Below, in pieces: positions 9,267 to 16,221 of a stretch of DNA of 64,000 bases. The position numbers and the translations under genes were made by a program. The DNA is from an uncultured beta proteobacterium (lineage in GTDB: Bacteria > Pseudomonadota > Gammaproteobacteria > Burkholderiales > Burkholderiaceae_C): assembly GCA_903938815.1 (NCBI GenBank), contig CAJAES010000080.1, positions 1-64,000 on the forward strand, read 5' to 3'. How positions within the stretch are numbered: the first letter of the stretch is position 1; each line of letters begins with the position of its first letter. A model generated the notes under the pieces. The model was not told where the DNA came from. It searched no databases and saw only the letters and a program-made list of their open reading frames with translations.

Positions 9267-9281
9267 TCCCACCATCTGGGA
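9267..9281. promoter_or_regulatory. Small inverted repeat upstream of the dehydratase operon
   Basis: TCCCA-N5-TGGGA is a perfect 5-base dyad in the 145-base gap between the DUF1116 gene and the UxuA-like gene. It could be an operator for the downstream operon, but a dyad this short in GC-rich DNA can arise by chance. Confidence 0.2.
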
Positions 9282-9326
9282 CGGGCGGGTGCAGCCTGAT
9301 CGCGCGAAAGCCACCGAAGGGGCGGT

Positions 9327-10553
9327 TCAGTCCGGTACCCGCAAGGCGTCCTCGAACAGCGAGACAGGGGGCCGGTAGACCCCGCGTCCGAGCATGCCGC
9401 CGACACCATCGTCGGCCAGCATCGCCAGCACCACCAGCGGGGCCTGCCGGGTGGCCGCCACGCGGGCTGCGTCCAGGCCCACCGGCCAGCCCCCGGCCAG
9501 GCCGGGGTGCGGCACCACCAGGAGCGACTGCGCCTGCCGCTCGATGCCCTCGGGAAGATAGGGCCTGAACACCGACAGCGGCTCGGGCGCGTGCTGCAGG
9601 CGCTGCCCGCCCAGCCCCAGCAGGTCGATGACGGCGCTGTCGCCGATGGCACCTGCCACGGCAGCCCCGGCGGGCTTGCCCGGCAGCCGCGGCCCGTCCA
9701 GGCCCGCTGCGTCGCAGATGATCCAGCGCGCAGGCCGGCCGGCCAGGGCAATGGCAAAGGCCTCGCCGTTGCCGCCCGCACGCGTGACCAGGCTGGGCAG
9801 ACCCGCGCCTTCGGCCGCGCGCAGCATCAGCGCGCAGGCGGCCATCCACAGCGTCAGGAAAAACAGCGGGTTCGCCGCGATGCCGTCGAGTTCGGGAGTC
9901 GCCTCGGAAGATGCCGAGCGCAGCAACTGCACCAGGGCCTCGTTGGCGGCGGTCGTGCGGCTGTGCAGGTCGTCGCCTGCTGCCAGGCCCGCCGACATCA
10001 GCGGCAGCAGTTCGACCGCGCCGAGACTCTCCAGCCGTGCCTGCAGGAACGGCACCAGCACTTCGTCACGGTGACTCAGCCTCGACAGCAAGCCTGCATC
10101 CCGCGCGCCCATGCGGGTGTCGGGCCCGCCGACCGTGGCCAAAGGGGCGTACAGGCTGTGGGCGCTGAAAGTGCCCTCTGCGGCATTGCGCACGACCAGC
10201 AGCGGTGTGGCCGGCGACACCACCGCGGCCAGCGGCGTCACGCAGAAGCGGTCCTGCGCTGGCGACAGCTGCAGCGCACCGTCGTGAACCAGCCGTTCCG
10301 CTTCGGCTTCGCTGCCAGCCCAGCCCTCGTGCAGGCAGGTCATCACGATCGACGACATCAGCACCGGCGGGGGCCGCCGGGCGTCGCGAAAGGGCGGGCC
10401 GGCGTGCAGCAGTTCATGGCGCCTCAGCCCCAGCGCCTGCGCCGCGGGCGAGACAGCGGCCCATTGCGGCCGCGCTGCGATCAGCGGCGCCAGCAGGCCG
10501 GGCCCCGATGCATCCCCGGGCATGGAAAGGCAGCGGGCGGCATCGGAGGTCAT
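9327..10553 (-). CDS. DUF1116 family protein (YlbE/AllG-like)
   Basis: 408 residues from the ATG at 10553, which overlaps the amidohydrolase stop (ATGA). I recognise the DUF1116 pattern of E. coli YlbE: LLHAGPPFRD near residue 40, VMTCLHEGWA, TPLLVVRNAAEGTFSAHSLY, a run ending GDDLHSRTTAANEAL, FFLTLWMAACALM, GNGEAFAIALAG, and the C-terminal GVYRPPVSLFEDAL. YlbE was recently assigned (from memory) as AllG, one subunit of oxamate carbamoyltransferase in allantoin breakdown, acting with FdrA/AllF and YlbF/AllH. Neither partner, nor a carbamate kinase, is seen here. The gene is coupled to an amidohydrolase, so its job may concern a carbamoyl or amide compound. Function in this setting is unknown. 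Confidence 0.83.
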   Translation of the reverse strand: MTSDAARCLSMPGDASGPGLLAPLIAARPQWAAVSPAAQALGLRRHELLHAGPPFRDARRPPPVLMSSIVMTCLHEGWAGSEAEAERLVHDGALQLSPAQDRFCVTPLAAVVSPATPLLVVRNAAEGTFSAHSLYAPLATVGGPDTRMGARDAGLLSRLSHRDEVLVPFLQARLESLGAVELLPLMSAGLAAGDDLHSRTTAANEALVQLLRSASSEATPELDGIAANPLFFLTLWMAACALMLRAAEGAGLPSLVTRAGGNGEAFAIALAGRPARWIICDAAGLDGPRLPGKPAGAAVAGAIGDSAVIDLLGLGGQRLQHAPEPLSVFRPYLPEGIERQAQSLLVVPHPGLAGGWPVGLDAARVAATRQAPLVVLAMLADDGVGGMLGRGVYRPPVSLFEDALRVPD

Positions 10554-11815
10554 GCGGCCTGCACCACCGGCAGGATCGAGGCGTCGGCCTCGAAGCGGAT
10601 ACCGTCGCGCAGGCAGAAGGCCGGGCGCAGCAGGCGCTCCCCGACCAGCTGCGTGCCCTCGTTGTCGCGCAGCGCCCAGCGGCCTCGCTCGTCGTGCAGC
10701 ACCGAGACATCGGCAGGGTTGCCCACGGCCAGCGTGCCCAGGTCGCGCGGCAGGCCGAACACGTCGACCACGTTGCAGGTGACCATTCGGACCACGTAGT
10801 CCAGAGGCAGGCCCAGCGCCAGCATCGCCGTCATCGCCGACACGAGCGAGAAGCGCTGCTTGCCGAAGAACATGTGCTCGGCGTCGGAGTGGGCGTCCGG
10901 CGTGCCTGCAGGCGCCGGCACGGCCGTGTTGTAGCCGTGCATGTCGGCGCCCAGCGTATGCGGCAGGATGCCGGCATCGAGCGCGATGCGGGCCATCCTG
11001 TAGCTGAAGTGCGAGCCGTGGCCGACGTCGACCTTGAGCCCGCGCGCCAGGGCTTCCCGCACGATGCCGTGCACGTGCCCCTGGCGATCGACGAAACCGC
11101 CCGGGTGGCGCGTGAAGGGGTGCGCGAGGATGTCGCCCGCCTTCAGCAACGGCACCACGTCGGCCAGGATGGTGTCGGCATCGACGCCATTGGTGCCTTC
11201 CGCGGGCAGGGGCCACAGCTGGCCGAAGTGAATGTACAGCGGCAGCTTCGCGGTGGCCGCGATCTCGGCCGACTGGCGCATGACCTCGACGCCCCAGCGC
11301 GCGAAGCCGCCGAGTTCGGCGTGCGCCTTGAAGCCCTTGACGATGTCCGGGTTGGCGAGCGCGCTCTTCACGGTGGCGTCCACGTCCACGCAGTCGGGCT
11401 TGTAGAGCGCCGGGTAGTAGTGCCCTTCCATGCCGCCCACCAGGTAGGCCGACAGGTACGCGAACACACGCGACTTCTTGCTGTCGACCACGTACTCCCG
11501 GAACGCGGGCAGGGTCATGCAGGACGGGCCGCCCTGGTCGATCAGCGTCGTGACGCCGGAGTGAACGCCGCACAGGTCGGCCTCGAGGCCGAAGCGGCCG
11601 GTGACGTGCTGGAACACGTGCGCGTGCGTGTCGATCATGCCGGGGATGACGAGCTGCCCGCGCACGTCGATGCGCTGCGTGGCCGGCAGCGGCGTTCCGG
11701 CGGGCGCCACCGCAGCGATGCGGCCCGCGCGGATGGCGACGTCGAAGAGGCCGTCGCGGCCCTGCGCCGGGTCGACGAGGTGGCCGCCGGCAAGAACGAG
11801 GTCGAAGTTTTCCAA
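10550..11815 (-). CDS. Amidohydrolase/deacetylase family metallohydrolase (dihydroorotase-like)
   Basis: 421 residues, amidohydrolase superfamily. The first metal pair is in PGMIDTHAHVFQH (His64, His66). GFKAHAELGG carries the lysine that would be carbamylated. LYIHFGQLW, ILAHPFTRHPGG and the Asp of DVGHGSHFSY supply the remaining ligands. The N-terminal beta-sandwich (LVLAGGHLVDPAQG) and its C-terminal return (LAVGNPADVSVLH) are complete. The family hydrolyses C-N bonds of cyclic amides or N-acyl amino acids; substrate unknown. It is the first gene of a two-gene unit with the DUF1116 gene (4-base overlap), so the two products probably act on the same compound. Confidence 0.87.
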   Translation of the reverse strand: MENFDLVLAGGHLVDPAQGRDGLFDVAIRAGRIAAVAPAGTPLPATQRIDVRGQLVIPGMIDTHAHVFQHVTGRFGLEADLCGVHSGVTTLIDQGGPSCMTLPAFREYVVDSKKSRVFAYLSAYLVGGMEGHYYPALYKPDCVDVDATVKSALANPDIVKGFKAHAELGGFARWGVEVMRQSAEIAATAKLPLYIHFGQLWPLPAEGTNGVDADTILADVVPLLKAGDILAHPFTRHPGGFVDRQGHVHGIVREALARGLKVDVGHGSHFSYRMARIALDAGILPHTLGADMHGYNTAVPAPAGTPDAHSDAEHMFFGKQRFSLVSAMTAMLALGLPLDYVVRMVTCNVVDVFGLPRDLGTLAVGNPADVSVLHDERGRWALRDNEGTQLVGERLLRPAFCLRDGIRFEADASILPVVQAA

Positions 11816-12137
11816 GGGGTGCTCCAGCGCGTTGTCTTCATCACCGGGAGCGGCCCCCGTGCACCACGGTGATGCCTCGTTGCAGGGCAGCCGTCAGTCT
11901 GGCGAGCCTGCCGGTGAAATCCTGCACTCCGGTTGGGATGCGGATCGAATCAGAGAGCCATTCGCAGAGCAGACTGCAAGGCCCGTACCAGCCCGGCCAC
12001 GACCTGCCCTTCGCGAACGGCCGGTTCCGGGCAGTCCACCGAGCAGGGCCGACCGCCCGCCGTTGGTGGCGTCCTTGCGCGCTGCCCATGGGTTCGCTGA
12101 ATTGACTGTTAACCGGTCAACAGGTAATCTCTCCACG
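11816..12137. other. Intergenic region upstream of amidohydrolase and higBA
   Basis: About 320 bases between divergent genes. No convincing gene is seen: open frames here lack recognisable motifs and a credible ribosome-binding site. The last 40 bases hold the higBA promoter. A short minus-strand stretch reading GVQDFTGRLARLTAALQ resembles protein sequence but is too short to identify; it may be a remnant. Confidence 0.5.
12102..12130 (+). promoter_or_regulatory. higBA promoter with operator in the spacer
   Basis: A -35-like TTGACT (12102-12107) and a -10-like TAATCT (12125-12130) are separated by exactly 17 bases. The spacer contains GTTAACCGGTCAAC (12108-12121), an inverted repeat with one mismatched pair, well placed for autorepression by the HigA antitoxin. 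The expected transcription start is at about 12137, on or one base before the toxin ATG at 12138, so the toxin may be read from a leaderless mRNA. Confidence 0.6.
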
Positions 12138-12407
12138 ATGTCGATCCAGTCGTTCGCCTGCCCCGATACAGAGAGCCTGTTCACCACTGGCAAGTGTCGC
12201 CGGTTCGTCAACATCAAGAGCGTGGCTGAGCGCAAATTGGCCCAGCTCGACGCAGCGCCTTCAGTGAGTTTCATGAAGGCCCCGCCAGGGAACGACCTCA
12301 AGGAATACGACGGTGCCTGGCATGTGCGAATCAACGACCAGTGGCGACTAACCTTCAAGTGGGGTGAGAGCGGCCCCTATGACGTGCTCATCGAAGACCC
12401 ACACTGA
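12138..12407 (+). CDS. higB: HigB-type toxin (RelE superfamily mRNA interferase)
   Basis: 89 residues from the ATG at 12138. It matches the HigB family: FACPDTESLFTTGKCRRF near the N-terminus, AERKLAQLDAA, LKEYDGAWHVRINDQW, and the C-terminal WRLTFKWGESGPYDVLIED with the basic and aromatic residues used in ribosome-dependent mRNA cleavage. The stop precedes the antitoxin start by 47 bases. Toxin-first order is typical of higBA. No Shine-Dalgarno is seen upstream of the ATG, and the promoter sits so close that the message may be leaderless, which would keep toxin translation low. Confidence 0.92.
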   Translation: MSIQSFACPDTESLFTTGKCRRFVNIKSVAERKLAQLDAAPSVSFMKAPPGNDLKEYDGAWHVRINDQWRLTFKWGESGPYDVLIEDPH

Positions 12408-12454
12408 CCCAGGCCCGACTGTCATTGAAATCCTGAACAGCAATGGAGTGCATC

Positions 12455-12760
12455 ATGTTCAAGAACGGTATGCGTCCTGTCCACCCAGGTGAAATCTTGC
12501 TGGAGGACTACATCAAGCCCATGGGCGTCAGCGTACGCGCCGTGGCCATGGCCCTGCATGTGCCTTACTCGCGCCTCAGCGAGATCACCAAGGGCGAGCG
12601 CGGCGTGTCGGCTGATACGGCCCTGCGCCTGGAGCGCTACTTCGGCAGCGAGGCCAGGGGCTGGTTGAACCTTCAGGCAGCCTACGAGTTGCGGGTGGCC
12701 GAGATCGAGAACGGCAAAGCCATCGCCAAAGAGATCCAGCCGTTTTCGCTGGCTGCCTGA
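12455..12760 (+). CDS. higA: HigA antitoxin (XRE-family addiction module regulator)
   Basis: 101 residues if started at the ATG at 12455 (MFKNGMRPVHPGEIL), the usual HigA N-terminus; GGAG at 12445-12448 is correctly spaced for it. An ATG at 12443 would add four residues but has no ribosome-binding site. Residues ~25-70 form an XRE helix-turn-helix (VRAVAMALHVPYSRLSEITK, then GVSADTALRLERYFG). It neutralises HigB and, with it, should repress the promoter at 12102-12130. Together they are probably a stabilisation or stress module. Confidence 0.92.
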   Translation: MFKNGMRPVHPGEILLEDYIKPMGVSVRAVAMALHVPYSRLSEITKGERGVSADTALRLERYFGSEARGWLNLQAAYELRVAEIENGKAIAKEIQPFSLAA

Positions 12761-12794
12761 GCCACGCCAGCCAGTTCACATCGAGCGCCTGCGG

Positions 12795-12962
12795 CCGGCC
12801 AGCGCCGTAGGCGCCCATGTCAGCTGGAAAGCTGTGCATCACCATTACGCCTGTCGGGTCCCCGATGGGCCTCAGCTGCCGGTGGAAGACGGTCTCGTAC
12901 AAGCTTGTGGCGCGGGACAAATCGTCCGCGTAAAGGTCAAACCAGCCAAGAGCATGGGTGTT
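12795..12962 (-). pseudogene. Remnant of a glyoxalase/VOC-family gene
   Basis: The minus strand reads HALGWFDLYADDLSRATSLY, then ETVFHRQLRPIGDPTGVMVM and HSFPADMGAYGAG, unmistakably the N-terminal half of a VOC/PhnB-like protein. Downstream of about 12795 the resemblance stops and the frame runs into unrelated sequence overlapping higA. There is no start codon in the proper place; the reading frame is instead continuous with the AraC remnant upstream. I take it as a truncated fossil. Confidence 0.7.
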
Positions 12963-13019
12963 TTGCACCGCATGCGCCTGAATGACACGGGAGCTGCGAG
13001 ACCTGTCATCAACCTGGTC

Positions 13020-13190
13020 GCCGTCTTGTGGAAATCGGACACCGAAGGCCATGCGGTACTGGCCCGGCGTGTAACCGATCGCCTGTCGGAAAGCGTGAGT
13101 GAAGTGCGGCTGGTCGGCGTAGCGCTTTCAACGCGGTTGGACGTCGCACAGGGTCTTGTCCCGGATCTCCAACCCTCCGGGCATCTGATG
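13020..13190 (-). pseudogene. Remnant of an AraC-family regulator (C-terminal helix-turn-helix)
   Basis: In one minus-strand frame the sequence gives LEIRDKTLCDV, an in-frame TGA at 13128-13130, then KRYADQPHFTHAFRQAIGYT and PGQYRMAFGVRFPQDG. That is the second HTH motif of an AraC protein (normally ...DVA..GYADQPHFTRAFR...), broken by a stop and by substitutions around it. It runs in frame into the VOC remnant, so the ancestral AraC-VOC gene pair has been eroded between higBA and the NTF2-like gene. Confidence 0.68.
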
Positions 13191-13314
13191 GAAAGCCCAG
13201 TAGAAACAACTGGCGCCCGCCGTTCGAGGAACCGTGGCATCGGTCGCAGTCAACCCGGTGCGCTGCGGAGCACATGACAAGATCGGCCCTGTGGTTCCCG
13301 CAACCAGGATCAGC

Positions 13315-13683
13315 ATGGATGAAGCGTTCTTCCGCGCACTCGAGCTAGAGCGCACCCGGGCCCTGGTTGCGCGCGACATGGCCACCATCGAACGCCTGCA
13401 CGCGCCGGACTACCAGCTCGTCACGCCGGGCGGCAGCGCCCTCACCCGCGAGCTTTACCTGTCGGCGCTGGCCGACAAGCCCTTCTACGCCGCGTGGCAG
13501 TGCGGCCCGATGCAGGTGCGCGTGTCACCCGCGATGGCCTTGGTCAGGTACGAGGCGCGGCTGAGCTTTCCTTCAGGGTCGGTCATCGACTGCTGGCACA
13601 CCGATTCGTACGAATGGCGCGGCAAAGCGTGGCAGGCCGTGTGGTCACAGGCGACTCAATGCCCGGAACCGGCTGGGGACTGA
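13315..13683 (+). CDS. Small NTF2-like (DUF4440/SnoaL-type) protein
   Basis: 122 residues from the ATG at 13315, preceded by AGGA at 13306-13309; the frame opens at 13234 but the earlier part lacks family features. The pattern ALELERTRALVARDMATIER, then LHAPDYQLVTPGG and a C-terminal WRGKAWQAVWSQAT is that of NTF2-like cone-shaped barrels annotated DUF4440, which include steroid isomerase relatives and many proteins of unknown role. It stands alone between remnants and the convergent flotillin gene. No function is proposed. Confidence 0.75.
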   Translation: MDEAFFRALELERTRALVARDMATIERLHAPDYQLVTPGGSALTRELYLSALADKPFYAAWQCGPMQVRVSPAMALVRYEARLSFPSGSVIDCWHTDSYEWRGKAWQAVWSQATQCPEPAGD

Positions 13684-13746
13684 GCGCGCGGCGGGTCGCA
13701 CGCGTGATGCGGATGCCCGACACTGGCCGGCCAGCAGCCCCGCCCC

Positions 13747-15408
13747 TCAGCCCTTACCACCGTCCAGCGGCCGCGTCACGCCCGCCAGGCCGCTGTCCAG
13801 GCTCATGCCGAGGTCTTCGCCCAGCTTCTTCAGGGCCGGCATCTGTACGGCCATGGACATGATGGAGTCCAGCGCCTGGTTCACCGGCGCCCGACCGGCG
13901 CCCTCGCCTGCCGCGCTTCCAACGCCAGTCCCCCCGGCGCCGCCCAGGCCGCCCACGTGGTGGATGCGGATGGAGTCGATCTTCTCGGCCGGCTTCACCA
14001 TCTCGGCCACCACGCGCGGCAGGGCTTCCACCTTGGCGAGCTCGATGCGCATGGCCACGGTGCGCTCGTCGAGCGCGTTGTCGGCCTCGGCCATGGCGCG
14101 GCGGCCGTCGGCCTGCGCCATGAGTTCGTTGCGCGTGGCGGCGGTGCGCAGCGCGCTGGTCTCGGCGTCGGTCTGCGCGGCCTTCAGGCGGGCGCTGGCG
14201 CGGTCGGTGGCGGTGGCGGCCTCGGTCTGCGCGGCCATGCGCGCGCGCGTGCCGGCGATCTCGGACTCCTGCTGCGCGGCCAGCAGCGCGATGGTCTTGC
14301 GGCGCTCGGCCTCGGCCACCTGCTTGGCAGTGGGCACGGCCTCGGCAGCGCGCACGGCTTCGGCGCGCGCCGTGTCGGCCAGCGCGCGGGCCTGGCTCTC
14401 GGCGCGGCTCTGCTCGGCAATGGCGATGTGGCGCTGCTGCTCGGCCAGGGCCACGTCGCGCTCGCGTGCGATCTGCGCCTCGGCCAGGGCCTTCTGCTGC
14501 GCGATCTCGGCTTCGCGGATGCTGCGCTCGCGGTCGATGTCGGCGGCGCGGATGCGCTGCTCCATGTCGATGCGGGCGCGGGTGGAGGCCAGTTCGCTGT
14601 CGGCCTTGCGCTGCACCACCTCGGCCATCTGCGCGGCCTTCAGCGTCTCGATCTGCTGCACCTGCGAGATCTGCGCGGTCTGCTCTTCCAGGTCGATCTG
14701 CAGCTTCAGCCGCGTGGCCTGCATGGCGGCACGGCGCACCGAGACCTCGGCGTCGGCGTCGATCTCGGCGCGCTCCTTCTTGCTCTTGGCGATGACTTCC
14801 GCCAGCTTGCGCATGCCGACCGCGTTGAACGCGTTGTTCTCGTCCAGCGCCTTGAAGGGCGTCTGGTCCAGCGCGGTCAGCGACACGGTGTCGAGTTCCA
14901 GGCCGTTGCGGGCGAGCGACTCCACCAGGCTCTCGCGCACCTCGCCCACGAAGCGGCCGCGGTTCTCGTGCAGCTCGTCCATCGTGAAGCGCGCGGCCAC
15001 GGCGCGCAGCGCGTCCACCAGCTTGCCCTCGATGAGTTCGCGCAGCTTGGCGGCGTCGAAGGTGCGGTTGCCCAGGGTCTGCGCGGCGCGCGCGATGCCT
15101 TCCTCGGTGGCGATGACGCAGACGTAGAACTCGGCCCCCACGTCCACGCGCAGGCGGTCCTTGGTGATCAGCGCGGCCTCGCCGCGGCGGCCCACTTCGA
15201 GCCGAAGGCTCTGCATGTTCACGCGCGAGATCTGGTGGAAGTACGGCACGGCGATCACACCGCCGTCCATCACCACGCGGCGGCCGCCCACGCCGGTCTT
15301 CACCAGGCTGGTCTCGCGCGTGCCGCGGACATAGAAACGCGCCAGCACGGCGATGATGGCGACAAGGACGACGAGGCCCAGGAGGGTCCAGAGAATGGCG
15401 CTGCTCAT
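13747..15408 (-). CDS. Flotillin-like SPFH-domain membrane protein
   Basis: 553 residues. One N-terminal membrane segment (about 5-27, ILWTLLGLVVLVAIIAVLA) is followed by an SPFH/band-7 domain to about residue 210 (VVMDGGVIAVPYFHQISRVN marks its start) and a long Ala/Glu/Arg-rich coiled coil (about 230-460, many RAEAVRAAEAV-like heptads) typical of flotillins, with a Gly-rich linker near the C-terminus. Bacterial flotillins scaffold membrane microdomains. It is not obviously tied to the catabolic genes, although it is only 13 bases from the SDR gene upstream and could be co-transcribed with it. Confidence 0.9.
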   Translation of the reverse strand: MSSAILWTLLGLVVLVAIIAVLARFYVRGTRETSLVKTGVGGRRVVMDGGVIAVPYFHQISRVNMQSLRLEVGRRGEAALITKDRLRVDVGAEFYVCVIATEEGIARAAQTLGNRTFDAAKLRELIEGKLVDALRAVAARFTMDELHENRGRFVGEVRESLVESLARNGLELDTVSLTALDQTPFKALDENNAFNAVGMRKLAEVIAKSKKERAEIDADAEVSVRRAAMQATRLKLQIDLEEQTAQISQVQQIETLKAAQMAEVVQRKADSELASTRARIDMEQRIRAADIDRERSIREAEIAQQKALAEAQIARERDVALAEQQRHIAIAEQSRAESQARALADTARAEAVRAAEAVPTAKQVAEAERRKTIALLAAQQESEIAGTRARMAAQTEAATATDRASARLKAAQTDAETSALRTAATRNELMAQADGRRAMAEADNALDERTVAMRIELAKVEALPRVVAEMVKPAEKIDSIRIHHVGGLGGAGGTGVGSAAGEGAGRAPVNQALDSIMSMAVQMPALKKLGEDLGMSLDSGLAGVTRPLDGGKG

Positions 15409-15421
15409 GACTTGTTCTCGA

Positions 15422-16216
15422 TCACAGTCCGTGGATGTTGCACAGCAGGTGCGACGACATGCCGCCGTCCACCGGTAGGTTGGCGCCGCGGATCCAGCCG
15501 CTCAGGTCGCTCAGCAGGAAGGCCACCACGGGCGCGATGTCGGCGGGCGTGCCCGGGCGGTCCATCACGCGCATGTCTTCCTCGGCGCGCGCGCCCAGGG
15601 TCTTCACGAAGTCACCCAGGATGGGCGTGTCCACCGGGCCGGGGCTGACCGCATTCATGCGGATGCCGCGCGCGCGCCAGGTCCAGCGGTTCTGCAGCGT
15701 CCAGGCCACCAGGGCCTCCTTGCTGAAGAAGTAGCTGCGCCCGCCGGCATCGCCCGCGTCGTGCGTTCGCACGAACTCGGCAGCGTCGTCGAAATCCAGG
15801 TCCTCGCACTCGTGGATGGAGCTGATGTGGTTGGGCCAGTCGAAGCCCGCCAGCGAGGCCAGGTTGACGATGGAGGCACCATCGGCCAGCTTCGGGATCA
15901 TGCCGAGCGTGAAGACTTTCAAGCCCAGCAGGTTGACCTTGAGCACCAGTTCCGCCGGCGCGGTGGGCGGCAGGCCGGCCACGTTGGCGATGCCGTGGAT
16001 GCCGTGCGGCAGCGCCTGCACCAGCTGCCGGATCATGTGCGGGTCGGAGAGGTCGACCTTGTAGAGCTCGTCCACGTGCTGGTGCGTGACCGTGCGGTCC
16101 ACGCCCAGCACGGTCGCACCCCAGGCCTTGCACAGGCGCGCGGTCTCCAGGCCGATGCCGGAGGCACAGCCTGTGACGACCACGGTCTTGCCATCGAGTA
16201 GTTTCTTGGCGCTCAT
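15422..16216 (-). CDS. Coniferyl-alcohol-dehydrogenase-like short-chain dehydrogenase
   Basis: 264 residues from the ATG at 16216 (MSAKKLLDGKTVVVTG). The cofactor motif is TGCASGIG, the NAG-equivalent is NVAGLPPT, and the catalytic pair is the Tyr and Lys of GRSYFFSKEALVAW. The insert before it (HISSIHECEDLDFDDAAEF) and GLPPT are features I associate with CalA-type coniferyl alcohol dehydrogenases of Pseudomonas and Burkholderiales, which oxidise coniferyl alcohol to coniferyl aldehyde. The aldehyde dehydrogenase gene 5 bases upstream would take the product further. Substrate assignment is by family and neighbourhood only. Confidence 0.8.
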   Translation of the reverse strand: MSAKKLLDGKTVVVTGCASGIGLETARLCKAWGATVLGVDRTVTHQHVDELYKVDLSDPHMIRQLVQALPHGIHGIANVAGLPPTAPAELVLKVNLLGLKVFTLGMIPKLADGASIVNLASLAGFDWPNHISSIHECEDLDFDDAAEFVRTHDAGDAGGRSYFFSKEALVAWTLQNRWTWRARGIRMNAVSPGPVDTPILGDFVKTLGARAEEDMRVMDRPGTPADIAPVVAFLLSDLSGWIRGANLPVDGGMSSHLLCNIHGL

Positions 16217-16221
16217 GGTGC

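Larger units (their letters stand above)
12761..13314. other. 554-base gap holding only gene remnants
   Basis: Between higA and the NTF2-like gene there is no intact gene on either strand. The identifiable content is the VOC and AraC fossils on the minus strand, described separately; about 12761-12795 and 13190-13300 show nothing recognisable. Confidence 0.6.
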
